Positions 53,812 to 64,000 of a DNA stretch of 64,000 nucleotides are shown here, piece by piece; the stretch's first letter is position 1; each line of letters begins with the position of its first letter. A program made the translations under genes and the position numbers. The notes under the pieces were generated by a model, which had not been told where the DNA came from, did no database searches, and saw only the letters and a program-made list of their open reading frames with translations. Source of the DNA: an uncultured Roseobacter sp. (GTDB lineage Bacteria > Pseudomonadota > Alphaproteobacteria > Rhodobacterales > Rhodobacteraceae); NCBI GenBank assembly GCA_947488305.1, contig CANKZM010000010.1:44652-108651 (forward strand). The letters run 5' to 3'.

Positions 53812-56800
53812 TGCCGCCATAAACGGGCACATGCCCGGATATCGCGTCGTGATCGTGACGCTGGACAGCCACGCGGCTGGCCCAGCCATGCGCGCGGCGG
53901 ACCGGATGTCCAACGACTATCCGGGGTTGAGCATTTCGATCCACGCCGCTGCCGAATGGGGCGAAACGCCCGGCGCATTCGAAGCCGCACGCGACGCCAT
54001 CGAACAGGGTGACATCATCATTTCAAACCTGCTCTTTCTCGAAGAGCACGTGGCCCGCATTCTGCCGCATCTTGAGGCACGCCGCGACCATTGCGATGCC
54101 ATGATTGGCGTGATTGCTGACGCCGCCGTTGTGAAACTGACCCGCATGGGCGCGCTGGATATGATGGCGCCCAAGTCCGGTGCGATGAAGCTGATGAAGA
54201 AGCTGCGCGGGTCGTCGAAACCCTCCAGTTCAAACGGCGCGGATAAGATGGCGCTGCTACGCCGCCTGCCCAAGATACTCCGCTTCATTCCGGGCAAGAG
54301 CCAGGATTTGCGCGCGTGGTTCCTGACCATGCAATATTGGCTCGGAGGCTCCGATGACAATGTCGAAGCGATGATGCGCTTTTTGCTGAATCGCTATGCC
54401 ACCGGCACCGGATGGGCCACCGCACCCGAAGCCGCCGCGCCCATCGAGTACCCCGATGCGGGGCTCTATCACCCTGACCTGCCTGCCCGGATCACCATTG
54501 ACCCGGCGGATTTGCCAACGCCCGAGAACGCAACTGCCACCGTCGGCCTGCTGATGATGCGGTCTTATGTGCTGTCTTCCGACACGGCGCATTACGATGC
54601 GGTCATCCGGGCCTTTGAGGCGCGCGGCATTGCTGTCCGCGCTGCTTTTGCCGGTGGGTTGGATGGACGCCCCGCCATTGACGGTTTCTTCCGCGATGAA
54701 ACCGATGTGCATATCGACGCTCTGGTCTCGCTGACCGGTTTCTCCCTTGTGGGGGGTCCGGCCTACAATGACAATGACGCCGCGATCAAGGTGCTCAACG
54801 AGCTGGATATTCCCTATATCGCAGCACACCCGCTGGAATTTCAGACCCTGGCGCAATGGGCCGCCTCCGAACAGGGGCTGGGACCAATAGAGACAACCAT
54901 GCTGATTGCGCTGCCCGAGCTTGATGGCGCGACGAACCCCACAGTCTTTGCGGGCCGTCATGGCGAGGTGAATTGCGAAGGTTGCCAAAATCGATGCGCA
55001 AGTACCTCGGACGCCAAGGCCATGGCGCCGTGCCACGAGCGCATCAACAGCCTGGTCGAAAAGACCATCCGCCTGACCCGTCTGCGCCAAAAGGCCAATG
55101 CCGACAAAACGCTGGGCATCGTGCTCTTTGGCTTCCCTCCCAATGCCGGGGCCGTTGGCACCGCTGCCTATCTCTCCGTTTTTGAGAGCCTTTTCAATAC
55201 TTTAAACCGCCTGAAAGCCGATGGGTACGACGTTGATGTCCCCTCTTCCGTGGACGATCTGCGCGACAAGGTGCTGAACGGAAATGCCAAGCAATACGGT
55301 CAGGAAGCGAATGTCGCCGACCATGTCAGCGCGGATACCATCGTGAAATCCACGCCACCACTGGCTGAGATCGAAGCGGTCTGGGGTCCGGCGCCCGGCC
55401 GGGTTCAGTCGGACGGACGCGGCGTCTTTGTGCTGGGCGCGCATTTCGGCAAAGTCTTTGTAGGGGTGCAACCCGCCTTTGGCTACGAAGGCGACCCGAT
55501 GCGGTTGCTGTTCGAAAAAGGATTTGCGCCGACACATGCCTTCACGACTTTCTACCTGTGGCTCAGGAACACGCTGAAAGCCGATGCGCTGCTGCATTTC
55601 GGTATGCATGGTGCATTGGAATTCATGCCCGGAAAACAGGCAGGCATGGGGGCCGCAGATTGGCCGGACCGATTGATCGGCGAGATGCCCAACATCTATC
55701 TTTACGCCTCAAACAACCCCTCCGAGGCGTCGCTCGCCAAACGCCGCTCAGGTGCGGTGACAATCACCCATCTGACGCCACCGCTGGCAGCTTCCGGGCT
55801 CTACAAGGGGCTTTTGGAGCTCAAGGACAGCCTGACCCGCTGGCGCACGATGGCAAGCGATGGCTTGGAACGGTCCGAACTGGAAGATCTGATCGCCGTG
55901 CAGGCTGAAGCCGTCGACATGGCAGGCATCGCCCCCGATGCGCTCTGGCTGAAGCTGCTTGAGACCGAAGACGCGTTAATTCCCGACGGGCTGCACATCC
56001 TTGGGCAACCCATCAGCGACAGCGCCCGTACCGAATACCTCAAGGTGATGGATCACGCGGATGCAGAGACACGGCAAAAAGTCGAAGCTCTGCTGAAGGA
56101 AGAAACCGAACTGGATGCCATCAGCCGCGCGCTGTCAGCCCGTTTCATTGAACCTGTCCCGGGCGGTGACCTAATCCGGTCAGCGGATATCCTGCCCACG
56201 GGCCGCAATATCCACGCCTTTGACCCTTTCCGCATGCCCACCGCGTTCGCCTGCCAGGATGGCGCCAAACAGGCAAAACTGCTGCTGGAAACCCATGACG
56301 CCCTGCCGCGTACCGTGGCGCTGGTGCTCTGGGGCAGCGACAACATCAAATCTGACGGTGGACCTATTGCGCAGGCCCTTGCCTTGATGGGATGCACACC
56401 GCGTTTTGACAGCTTTGGCCGTCTTGCCGGCGCCGATCTGATCTCGCTGGAAGAACTTGGCCGCCCGCGCATCGACGTCATCATGACACTCTCGGGCATT
56501 TTCCGCGATTTGCTGCCCTTGCAGACCCGGATGCTCGCCGAGGCCGCGCAGCGATGCGCGTTGGCTGATGAACCGCTTGAGATGAACTTCATCCGCGCCC
56601 ACGCTCTGGCCTATGCGGAAAAAACCAGCTGTGACATGGCCGAAGCGAGCCTCAGGGTCTTCTCGAACGCTGAAGGGGCCTATGGCTCCAACGTCAACCA
56701 GTTGGTCGACAGCTCCGCCTTTGGCGACGAGGACGAATTGGCCGACGCCTATGAAGCCCGCAAAAGCTTTGCTTACGGCACTGACGGCAAGGCCGCCGCG

Positions 56801-57373
56801 AACGCAGCACTGCTGCAATCGCAACTGGCCGAGGTCGATGTGGCTTACCAGAACCTTGAAAGCGTCGAACTGGGGGTCACCACCGTCGATCACTACTTTG
56901 ACACGCTGGGCGGCATCGCCCGCGCGGTGAAACGCGCCAAAGGCTCCGATGCGGCTGTCTACATCGGCGACCAGACCCGTGGATCGGGCAAGGTCCGCAC
57001 CCTGAAAGAGCAGGTCGCACTGGAAACCCGCAGCCGCAGCCTGAACCCGAAATTCTTCGAAGGGTTGCTGAAGCATGGCGCTGAAGGTGTGCGCCAGATC
57101 GAGGCGCATGTGACCAACACGCTGGGCTGGTCGGCCACCACCGGCCAGGTTGACCCGTGGGTCTACCAGCGCATTTCGGAAACCTTCGTGCTGGATGAAG
57201 AGATGCGCCAGCGCCTCGCCGATCTGAACCCCACGGCCTCCAGCCGCATGGCAAACCGCCTGCTGGAAGCCAATGACCGCAATTACTGGAGCCCCGACGC
57301 AGAAACGCTGGCTGCCTTGCAGGATGCCGCTGATGCGCTTGAGGACCAACTGGAAGGGATCGCTGCACAATGA
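53801..57373 (+). CDS. bchH: Magnesium chelatase subunit H
   Basis: A 1190-residue protoporphyrin-binding subunit that inserts Mg2+ with BchI and BchD, the first committed step to bacteriochlorophyll. [26 protein letters not shown] begins the domain, and CobN-type motifs follow ([68 protein letters not shown]). The start at 53801 lies inside the 3' end of bchB with an 11-bp overlap. Length is usual for BchH. Confidence 0.96.
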
Positions 57374-57398
57374 CCCTTTGCCTGACCGATGAAACCCC

Positions 57399-57416
57399 AA
57401 GGGGTGTGCGCCCCTT
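57399..57416 (+). other. Short hairpin between bchH and bchL
   Basis: AAGGGG-TGTGCG-CCCCTT is a perfect 6-bp stem with a 6-nt loop, in the 58-bp gap after bchH. There is no T-run, so it is likely an mRNA processing or stability element and not a terminator. It may help give more BchL than BchH. Confidence 0.4.
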
Positions 57417-57419
57417 TGA

Positions 57420-58330
<911 letters not shown>

Positions 58331-58331
<1 letters not shown>

Positions 58332-59065
58332 TGCGCGATGACGTAACCCTTTCGCATGTGTCCAAAGCCGGGTCTGCTGTCAGACCCGGATATGTCGCGA
58401 CGCGGTCAAGGGTTGAGACTTACTTCGACAAGACCGCCACCCGCACGTGGGAGCGGCTGACCTCCGACGCGCCGGTGTCGAAAATCCGCCAGACCGTGCG
58501 CGAGGGCCGCGACCGGATGCGCGAACTGATGCTGAGCCGCCTGCCTGCTGATCTGACCGGTCACCGGGTGCTTGACGCGGGTTGCGGTGCGGGCCAGATG
58601 ACAATTGAACTGGCCAAACGCGGGGCAGAGGTGCTGGCCACCGATATTTCGCCCTCACTGGTACAAATTGCTCAGGATCGGTTGCCCGACGCACATCGCG
58701 AACAGGTGTCCTTCGCCGCTGGCGACATGCTGTCACCCGAGCTGGGGCATTTTGATCATGTGATCGCGATGGACAGCCTGATCTACTACAACGCCGCTGA
58801 CATCGGGCGCGCATTGAAAGAACTGGAGGCCCGCACCAGCGGCACTATCGTCTTTACTGTCGCCCCGAAAACCCGCGCCCTGATGGCCATGTGGTATGCA
58901 GGCAAACTCTTTCCCCGCTCAGACCGCAGCCCGGTGATGATCCCCCATGACGCAGGCCAGTTGGTGCAGGCCAGCCGCGCTCAAGGTGTCAACGGCAGGA
59001 TGCAGCCGGTCGATCGCGTCACATCCGGTTTCTACATCTCCCAACTGATGGAGGTGCGCCCGTGA
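58331..59065 (+). CDS. bchM: Mg-protoporphyrin IX methyltransferase
   Basis: A 244-residue SAM-dependent O-methyltransferase that methylates Mg-protoporphyrin IX at the C13 propionate. The SAM motif is VLDAGCGAGQMTIELAKRGAEVLATDIS. MFPRSDRSPVMIPHD-like KLFPRSDRSPVMIPHDAG is typical for BchM. The start ATG at 58331 is in frame with a TTG at 58328, which I do not favour. The stop overlaps lhaA by 4 bp (GTGA). Confidence 0.95.
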
Positions 59066-60495
59066 AGGCAGAGGGCCTCAAACGGCTTTCCTTGAAAGCG
59101 ATGCCCTTCTCGGATGCGGCGAGCGCCGATCTGCCGCTCAGCCAGTTGTTGCGCCTGTCTCTCTTTCAGGTGTCCGTCGGCATGGCCGCCGTCATGCTGC
59201 TGGGCACGCTGAACCGTGTCATGATCGTAGAGCTTTCAGTGCCCGCGATGATCGTCGCCTGCATGATCGCCCTGCCGGTTCTGATCGCCCCCTTCCGCAC
59301 GCTTCTTGGTTTTAAATCAGATACTTACCGATCATCTATCGGCTGGAAACGGGTGCCTTACATCTGGTTTGGCACACTCTGGCAGTTCGGCGGGCTGGCT
59401 GTCATGCCTGCCTGTCTGCTGGTACTCGGTGGGGACGTTACCTATGATTTGCCCTACGCGGGCGAAGTGCTCGCGGCGCTAGCCTTCCTGATGACCGGGC
59501 TGGGCATGCATATGACGCAGACCGCAGGGCTGGCACTCGCCTCCGACCGCGCCACCGATGAAACCCGGCCGCGTGTCGTGGCGTTGCTTTACGTGATGTT
59601 TCTCGTCGGTATGGGGATTTCGTCCCTCATCATCGGGTTCCTGTTGCGCGATTTCACCCCGCTCAAGCTGATCCAAGTGGTGCAAGCCACCGCCGTGATC
59701 ACCGCGGTGTTGAATCTCATCGCCCTGTGGAAACAGGAAAGCGTGCGTCCCATGAGCCGCGAAGAACGCGAAGCGCCCCAGCCCAAGTTTCGTGAAGCCT
59801 GGGACGATTTCATCAACGGCGGCAAGGCCGGGCGTCTCTTGGCCTGCATCTTTGTCGGCACCATGGCCTTCAACATGCAGGACGTGCTGCTGGAGCCTTA
59901 TGGCGGCGAAATCCTCGGACTTTCGGTGTCTTCTACCACGCTGCTGACGGCCATGTGGTCCGTCGGGGCCCTTTTTGGCTTTGCCTTGGCAGGCAAACGG
60001 CTGGCGGCGGGCTCCAACCCCTACCGTCTTGCGGGCGCAGGCATTCTGGCGGGCATCTGGGCCTTTTCGGTCGTGATCTTTGCTGCACCTCTGAATTCAC
60101 CCACCCTGTTCTTTGCAGGCGCCACGCTCATCGGCTTTGGTGGTGGGCTATTTGCTGTCGCGACCCTGACCGCCTGCATGACCCTGCCCGAAAGCGGGCG
60201 CGCGGGACGCGGGCTGGCTCTGGGGGCCTGGGGCGCCGCGCAAGCCACCGCTGCGGGGCTGTCGATCGCCCTTGGTGGCACCATTCGCGACTGGACCGGC
60301 GCCATCGCCATGTCAGGCGTTTGGGGCGAAGGCATGGTAAGCCCCGCCGTCGGCTATTCGTTTGTCTATCACACCGAGATTGGCCTGCTCTTTGTCACTC
60401 TCATCATTCTGGGACCGCTCGTGCGCCAAAGCGGTTCTCTCACCCCAAGGGATACCGGATCCCGCCCGCTCGGGCTGGCCGATTTCCCGACTTGA
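59062..60495 (+). CDS. lhaA: Light-harvesting complex I assembly protein LhaA
   Basis: A 477-residue polytopic protein of the PucC/LhaA family with about twelve spans, acting in assembly of the core antenna around the reaction centre. LLGTLNRVMIVELSVPAMIVACMIALPVLIAPFRTLLGFKSDTYRS is the family N-terminus. The start is a GTG at 59062 within the bchM stop. It precedes puhA, whose product it probably helps to assemble. Confidence 0.93.
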   Translation: MKAEGLKRLSLKAMPFSDAASADLPLSQLLRLSLFQVSVGMAAVMLLGTLNRVMIVELSVPAMIVACMIALPVLIAPFRTLLGFKSDTYRSSIGWKRVPYIWFGTLWQFGGLAVMPACLLVLGGDVTYDLPYAGEVLAALAFLMTGLGMHMTQTAGLALASDRATDETRPRVVALLYVMFLVGMGISSLIIGFLLRDFTPLKLIQVVQATAVITAVLNLIALWKQESVRPMSREEREAPQPKFREAWDDFINGGKAGRLLACIFVGTMAFNMQDVLLEPYGGEILGLSVSSTTLLTAMWSVGALFGFALAGKRLAAGSNPYRLAGAGILAGIWAFSVVIFAAPLNSPTLFFAGATLIGFGGGLFAVATLTACMTLPESGRAGRGLALGAWGAAQATAAGLSIALGGTIRDWTGAIAMSGVWGEGMVSPAVGYSFVYHTEIGLLFVTLIILGPLVRQSGSLTPRDTGSRPLGLADFPT

Positions 60496-60517
60496 CCCCG
60501 TTTCAGGAGGAAACGAC

Positions 60518-61285
60518 ATGACTGAAACATTCTTTGGCGAAGTCGATCTGGCGAGTGTAACTCTCTGGCTTTTCTATATTTTCTTTGCTGGCCTCGTGAT
60601 CTGGATTCAGCGCGAGAACATGCGTGAGGGCTATCCTTTGGAAGATGACGAAGGCAATCCGTCCTCCAATCCCAGCATGTGGCCGCTGCCCGAAGACAAG
60701 ACTTTCAAGCTGCCGCACGGCCACGGCGAAGTTACCGTGCCCTCCGGTCAGACACCGGAACGGGCGGATATCGCGCTGAAACGGGTCGGACCCGGCAACG
60801 GCTACCCGCTGGAACCAACCGGCGATCCGATGTTGGACGGTGTTGGCCCTGCCTCCTGGGCGCCACGCCGCGATGCGCCGGAGCTTGACGGCCACGGACA
60901 TCCCAAGATCGTCCCGATGTCCGGCGCCGAGGGCTTTCATGTAGCCGCCGGTCGCGACCCGCGCGGACTGCCCGTCATTTCAGGCGACGGCGAAATTGTC
61001 GGCAAGATCACCGATCTCTGGATTGATGAGCCCGAACAACTGGTCCGCTATCTCGAAATGGAATTGGACAGCAAATGGGGATCTGGCTCCCGCCTGATGC
61101 CCATCACCTTTGCCAAGATCAAATCCGATCGCGTGGCGGTGCATGCCCTCTACGGCAAGCATTTTGCGACCATCCCCAATATCGCAAGCCCGCGTCAGGT
61201 GACGCTGCTCGAGGAAGACAAGATCTCCGGCTACTACGGCGGCGGCAAGCTTTATGCCGGCGACCGTCAGGAACCGAGGCTCTGA
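60518..61285 (+). CDS. puhA: Photosynthetic reaction centre H subunit
   Basis: A 255-residue protein with a single N-terminal membrane helix (LASVTLWLFYIFFAGLVIWIQREN, residues 9-32) and a cytoplasmic PRC-barrel domain (GDGEIVGKITDLWIDEPEQLVRYLEMEL, residues 161-190). It caps the L and M subunits and guides proton delivery to the secondary quinone. A strong ribosome site, AGGAGG, precedes the ATG. A large hairpin follows before puhB. Confidence 0.96.
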   Translation: MTETFFGEVDLASVTLWLFYIFFAGLVIWIQRENMREGYPLEDDEGNPSSNPSMWPLPEDKTFKLPHGHGEVTVPSGQTPERADIALKRVGPGNGYPLEPTGDPMLDGVGPASWAPRRDAPELDGHGHPKIVPMSGAEGFHVAAGRDPRGLPVISGDGEIVGKITDLWIDEPEQLVRYLEMELDSKWGSGSRLMPITFAKIKSDRVAVHALYGKHFATIPNIASPRQVTLLEEDKISGYYGGGKLYAGDRQEPRL

Positions 61286-61297
61286 ACCAATAAAGCC

Positions 61298-61359
61298 ATG
61301 GGGCGGGCATACCCTGCGATCCCGGGGGCAACACCCGGATGCCGCAAGGCCCGTCCCAT
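61298..61359 (+). other. Large intercistronic stem-loop between puhA and puhB
   Basis: ATGGGGCGGGC (61298-61308) pairs with GCCCGTCCCAT (61349-61359): 11 pairs with one G-U. A second hairpin, CCGGG/CCCGG (61322-61338), sits inside. No T-run follows. It fits a 3' stabiliser of the puhA message, like those known in other photosynthesis operons. Confidence 0.65.
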
Positions 61360-61389
61360 CGGACAACCGCTGAAAGGGAGATACTCGCC

Positions 61390-62070
61390 ATGTCTCAGTT
61401 GAAAATCGAGAAAGTCCACGATGACTTCGAAATAGAGCCCGTTGAGGGGCTTCCTGAACAGCCGCCCGAAGGCGAGCGTATTCTCTGGCAAGGCCGCCCC
61501 GACTGGTGGCAGCTCGCCGTTGAATCGCTCAACGTGAAGTGGGTTGCCGGGTATTTCGTTCTGTTGTCCCTATGGCGGTTTATCTCGCAGCTCGATCTTT
61601 TGCCCCTCGGCCAGGCCATCGGTGCGGCGGTTCCCTTTCTGTTGCTGGGTGTCGTGACCTGCGGTTTGCTGACGCTTGTTGCAGTGGCGCAGGCCCGCGC
61701 GACGGTCTACACCGTCACTGATGCCCGCGTCGTCATGCGGATTGGGGCCGCCCTGACGCTGACGCTCAACATTCCCTACACGCAAGTGGCCAACGCGATG
61801 CTCGATTTGCGCAAGAATGGCAAAGGCACCATCGCGCTGGAGACCATGGGCGAGACGCGCTTGTCCTATCTGACCTGCTGGCCGCATGTACGGCCCTGGT
61901 ACTTCCGCATGGCACAGCCCGCACTGCGCTGCATCCCAGACGCGGAGAACGTCGCAGCCCTTCTGGCCGATGCAGCAGAGGCGCGTGTCTCGACGCCGAT
62001 GGTCGCCCGCGTGACCCCAGCCGCACAGCAGAACACCGCCCCACATGCCAACACAGTTGCAGCGGAGTAG
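61390..62070 (+). CDS. puhB: Photosynthetic complex assembly protein PuhB
   Basis: A 226-residue protein with a short N-terminal cytoplasmic part (GLPEQPPEGERILWQGRPDWWQLAVESLNV), three membrane spans, and a PH-like region (YTVTDARVVMRIGAALTLTLNIPYTQVANAMLDLRKNGKGTI). PuhB proteins promote reaction centre assembly. A ribosome site, AAAGGGAGA, precedes the ATG at 61390. Confidence 0.93.
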   Translation: MSQLKIEKVHDDFEIEPVEGLPEQPPEGERILWQGRPDWWQLAVESLNVKWVAGYFVLLSLWRFISQLDLLPLGQAIGAAVPFLLLGVVTCGLLTLVAVAQARATVYTVTDARVVMRIGAALTLTLNIPYTQVANAMLDLRKNGKGTIALETMGETRLSYLTCWPHVRPWYFRMAQPALRCIPDAENVAALLADAAEARVSTPMVARVTPAAQQNTAPHANTVAAE

Positions 62071-62074
62071 ACCG

Positions 62075-62548
62075 ATGGCCACTCAGACCCAACCCCGCAT
62101 TCACGCCCGCGAAGAAGAACTGGTCCCCCGCATCATGGTGCGGATCATGTTCGGTCTCGTTTTCACCGTTCTGGTGATTGTCAGCGTCGCAACCTTCACT
62201 GGCCGCGAACCGCAGAACCAACCGCCCAAAGGCGCTTTGCTCACGGAACGCGCGATCTTCCTTTCAGGCAACGCCTCTGGGGAAGCGCTGGTTCTGGATG
62301 CCAATGGCACCGTGATCGCTGATTTTCCAGCCGATAAGGGCGGTTTTGTCGCCGGCATTGAACGCGTGATCGCCCGCGAACGCGGCTTGCGCGGCCTCGA
62401 TATGAGCCAGCCTGTTCTGTTGCAACTCCGGGAAGGCAACCGCCTGTCCCTCACCGACCCTGCCACCGGGTGGTCTGCCGAGCTTATGGGCTTCGGCGCC
62501 ACCAATTCCCGCACCTTCGCCAGGTTGCTGGACCAACCCAAACCCTGA
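62075..62548 (+). CDS. puhC: Photosynthetic complex assembly protein PuhC
   Basis: A 157-residue protein with one N-terminal membrane helix (MVRIMFGLVFTVLVIVSVATFTG) and a periplasmic part (LTERAIFLSGNASGEALVLDANGTVIADFPADKGGFVAGIERVIARERGLRGL). PuhC helps build the RC-LH1 core. The gene starts 4 bp after puhB; the start MATQTQP was chosen over an upstream ATG because it fits the family. Confidence 0.9.
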   Translation: MATQTQPRIHAREEELVPRIMVRIMFGLVFTVLVIVSVATFTGREPQNQPPKGALLTERAIFLSGNASGEALVLDANGTVIADFPADKGGFVAGIERVIARERGLRGLDMSQPVLLQLREGNRLSLTDPATGWSAELMGFGATNSRTFARLLDQPKP

Positions 62549-62562
62549 AAGGAAGCCACCTC

Positions 62563-62859
62563 ATGGGACTACTGACAAAGGATTTTGAGCGTGCCCCCTG
62601 CACCGTCGAAATCAGCCATAAATTCGAAAGCCTGCACGCACATGTGAAATTCAACAACGGCGCCGTGATCTACCCCGGCGACGAAGTACAGGTGCATGGC
62701 GAAGAGATCATGGCGCCGTTCGGAGAAGTTGTCTCCGAAGACCGCGAGGCCACGATTATCCGCGCCAGCAAGCTCGAACGCCTCTGGACCCGCCTGACCG
62801 GCGACATCGAGGTCATGGAACTGTGCGAATTTTCCTTCTCCGAGGAGGTAAAGCTATGA
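62563..62859 (+). CDS. Conserved small photosynthesis-cluster protein of unknown function
   Basis: A 98-residue soluble protein, MGLLTKDFERAPCTVEISHKF..., with an acidic beta-rich centre (NGAVIYPGDEVQVHGEEI) and a C-terminal segment RLWTRLTGDIEVMELCEFSFSEEVKL. There is no recognised domain. It sits between puhC and acsF in an operon-like arrangement: 14 bp from puhC with GGAAG upstream, and an ATGA overlap with acsF. The place suggests a role in reaction-centre assembly or in the cyclase reaction, but the sequence gives no activity. Confidence 0.8.
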   Translation: MGLLTKDFERAPCTVEISHKFESLHAHVKFNNGAVIYPGDEVQVHGEEIMAPFGEVVSEDREATIIRASKLERLWTRLTGDIEVMELCEFSFSEEVKL

Positions 62860-63992
62860 ATGTCCAGAACGCACCCGAGAAATACGACGGCAAACATACC
62901 GCCGACGCAACCACCGTCGAGGAAGGCCTCGCCATTCAAGAAGAACAGGCGAAGTTCGACGATGATTTCGCGACTGAAACGGCGATGTCGAACACCCTGC
63001 TGACGCCGCGTTTCTACACCACCGATTTCGACGAGATGGACGCCATCGACGTCTCCCCCGTGCGCGAGGACTGGGACAAGCTGATCGCGCAGATGCTTTC
63101 CGATCCCAACAAAGGGCATTTCAAGAAAAACGAAGACTGGGACCACGTCGATTGGGACGGCATGGAGCCGCAGCTGAAAAAGGAATTCATCGACTTTCTG
63201 ATTTCCTCCTGCACCGCCGAATTCTCTGGCTGTGTGCTTTACAAGGAGATGAAGCGGCGCGGCAACAACAAGGACATCACGCAGCTTTTCCAGCTTATGG
63301 CACGGGACGAGGCACGCCACGCGGGCTTCATCAACGATGCGCTGCGCGAGGCCGGTCTGCGGGTGAACCTCGGGTTCCTCACTCAGAAGAAGAAATACAC
63401 CTACTTCCGACCAAAGTTCATCTATTACGCGACCTACTTGTCAGAGAAGATCGGGTATGCACGCTACATCACGATCTTCCGCCATCTTGAGGCCCATCCC
63501 GAACATCGCTTCCATCCGATCTTCAAGTGGTTCGAGGAATGGTGCAACGACGAGTTCAGCCACGGCGAGGCCTTTGCCCTGCTGATGAAGACTGATCCCA
63601 AGTTGACGCAAGGCAAGAATGTGCTGTGGATCAAATTCTTCCTGACGGCGGTCTACTCCACGATGTATGTGCGCGATCACCAGCGCCCGGCCTTCCACAA
63701 GGCGCTTGGTGTGGATCCGGATTGGTATGCGCATGAGGTCTTCACCAAGACCTCCAAGCTTTCCGAGCAGATCTTCCCGATCACGGTGGATATTGATCAC
63801 CCACGCTGGCAGCCACAGCTTGAAAAGATGCAGAAAGCCAATGCCGATCTGGCCAAGGCCAAGGAAGAGGGTCGCTTTTTTGCCAAGCTGGGGGCGCAGG
63901 CCCGCGCGGTCAGTGCCTTTATCTCGCTCTACACGATCCCGGCGAAAAAGCATCAGGTGCCTGCGACCACCCGTCTGGAGCCAGTGTATTGA
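62856..63992 (+). CDS. acsF: Aerobic Mg-protoporphyrin IX monomethyl ester cyclase
   Basis: A 378-residue di-iron enzyme that uses O2 to form the fifth ring of bacteriochlorophyll. The di-iron ligands are visible in SSCTAEFSGCVLYKEMKRR, ARDEARHAGFIND and EEWCNDEFSHGEAFAL. A strong ribosome site, GAGGAGGTAAAGCT, precedes the ATG at 62856. It overlaps the small gene before it. Use of the O2-dependent cyclase agrees with an aerobic phototroph. Confidence 0.96.
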   Translation: MNVQNAPEKYDGKHTADATTVEEGLAIQEEQAKFDDDFATETAMSNTLLTPRFYTTDFDEMDAIDVSPVREDWDKLIAQMLSDPNKGHFKKNEDWDHVDWDGMEPQLKKEFIDFLISSCTAEFSGCVLYKEMKRRGNNKDITQLFQLMARDEARHAGFINDALREAGLRVNLGFLTQKKKYTYFRPKFIYYATYLSEKIGYARYITIFRHLEAHPEHRFHPIFKWFEEWCNDEFSHGEAFALLMKTDPKLTQGKNVLWIKFFLTAVYSTMYVRDHQRPAFHKALGVDPDWYAHEVFTKTSKLSEQIFPITVDIDHPRWQPQLEKMQKANADLAKAKEEGRFFAKLGAQARAVSAFISLYTIPAKKHQVPATTRLEPVY

Positions 63993-64000
63993 GACGCGCG

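Overview
The window fits an aerobic anoxygenic phototroph of the Roseobacter group (Rhodobacterales, Alphaproteobacteria). The right-hand third is one end of a photosynthesis gene cluster with the oxygen-dependent cyclase gene acsF. The left part carries typical alphaproteobacterial genes: a PhyR-NepR-EcfG general stress module, TRAP and peptide ABC transporters, and panBC. I did not attempt a species call. I saw no tRNA, rRNA, CRISPR array, prophage or insertion sequence.

Layout. 1-5717: a peptide/nickel-type ABC transporter on the minus strand. Its permease and ATPase genes are separated from its binding-protein gene by a plus-strand deacetylase and a DksA-like zinc-finger gene. 5853-7543: panBC. 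7685-10663: a TetR regulator with twin operator-like palindromes, a secreted DUF1254/DUF1214 protein and a quinone-reductase-like flavoprotein. 10765-14929: a secreted CAP-domain protein, an M20 peptidase and a class V aminotransferase. 15230-19809: a small PLDc_N membrane protein and a YihY protein behind an EcfG-type promoter, then phyR divergent from nepR-ecfG and a HisKA_2 kinase. 19975-25563: metabolic genes (glutamate synthase-like, CoA transferase, SDR, metallo-beta-lactamase-fold hydrolase, aminotransferase). 25560-29447: a pqiABC-type intermembrane lipid transport operon with a split pqiA.

29540-43018 is a lactate/pyruvate island. A FadR-type GntR regulator diverges from an operon with TRAP binding protein, fused TRAP permease, quinone-linked D-lactate dehydrogenase, pyruvate:ferredoxin oxidoreductase gamma/alpha/beta, and a GltD-type flavoprotein fused to a ferredoxin domain. 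An intrinsic terminator follows, then lutABC (L-lactate oxidation). The operon promoter has a perfect FNR/FnrL box spaced as in class II activated promoters. Together the genes would import lactate, oxidise both enantiomers to pyruvate, and take pyruvate to acetyl-CoA with an oxygen-sensitive enzyme when oxygen is low.

A yjhX/yjhQ-type toxin-antitoxin pair (43038-43779) lies between this island and the photosynthesis cluster. The cluster has two divergent arms from a shared control region at 50165-50474: ppaA-ppsR-bchG-pucC-like-bchP-idi leftward, and bchFNBHLM-lhaA-puhABC-orf-acsF rightward. Three perfect PpsR boxes (TGT-N12-ACA) are visible. Two cover the -35 elements of the divergent promoters and one abuts the bchG start codon. 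A long stem-loop between puhA and puhB may set reaction-centre H subunit stoichiometry.
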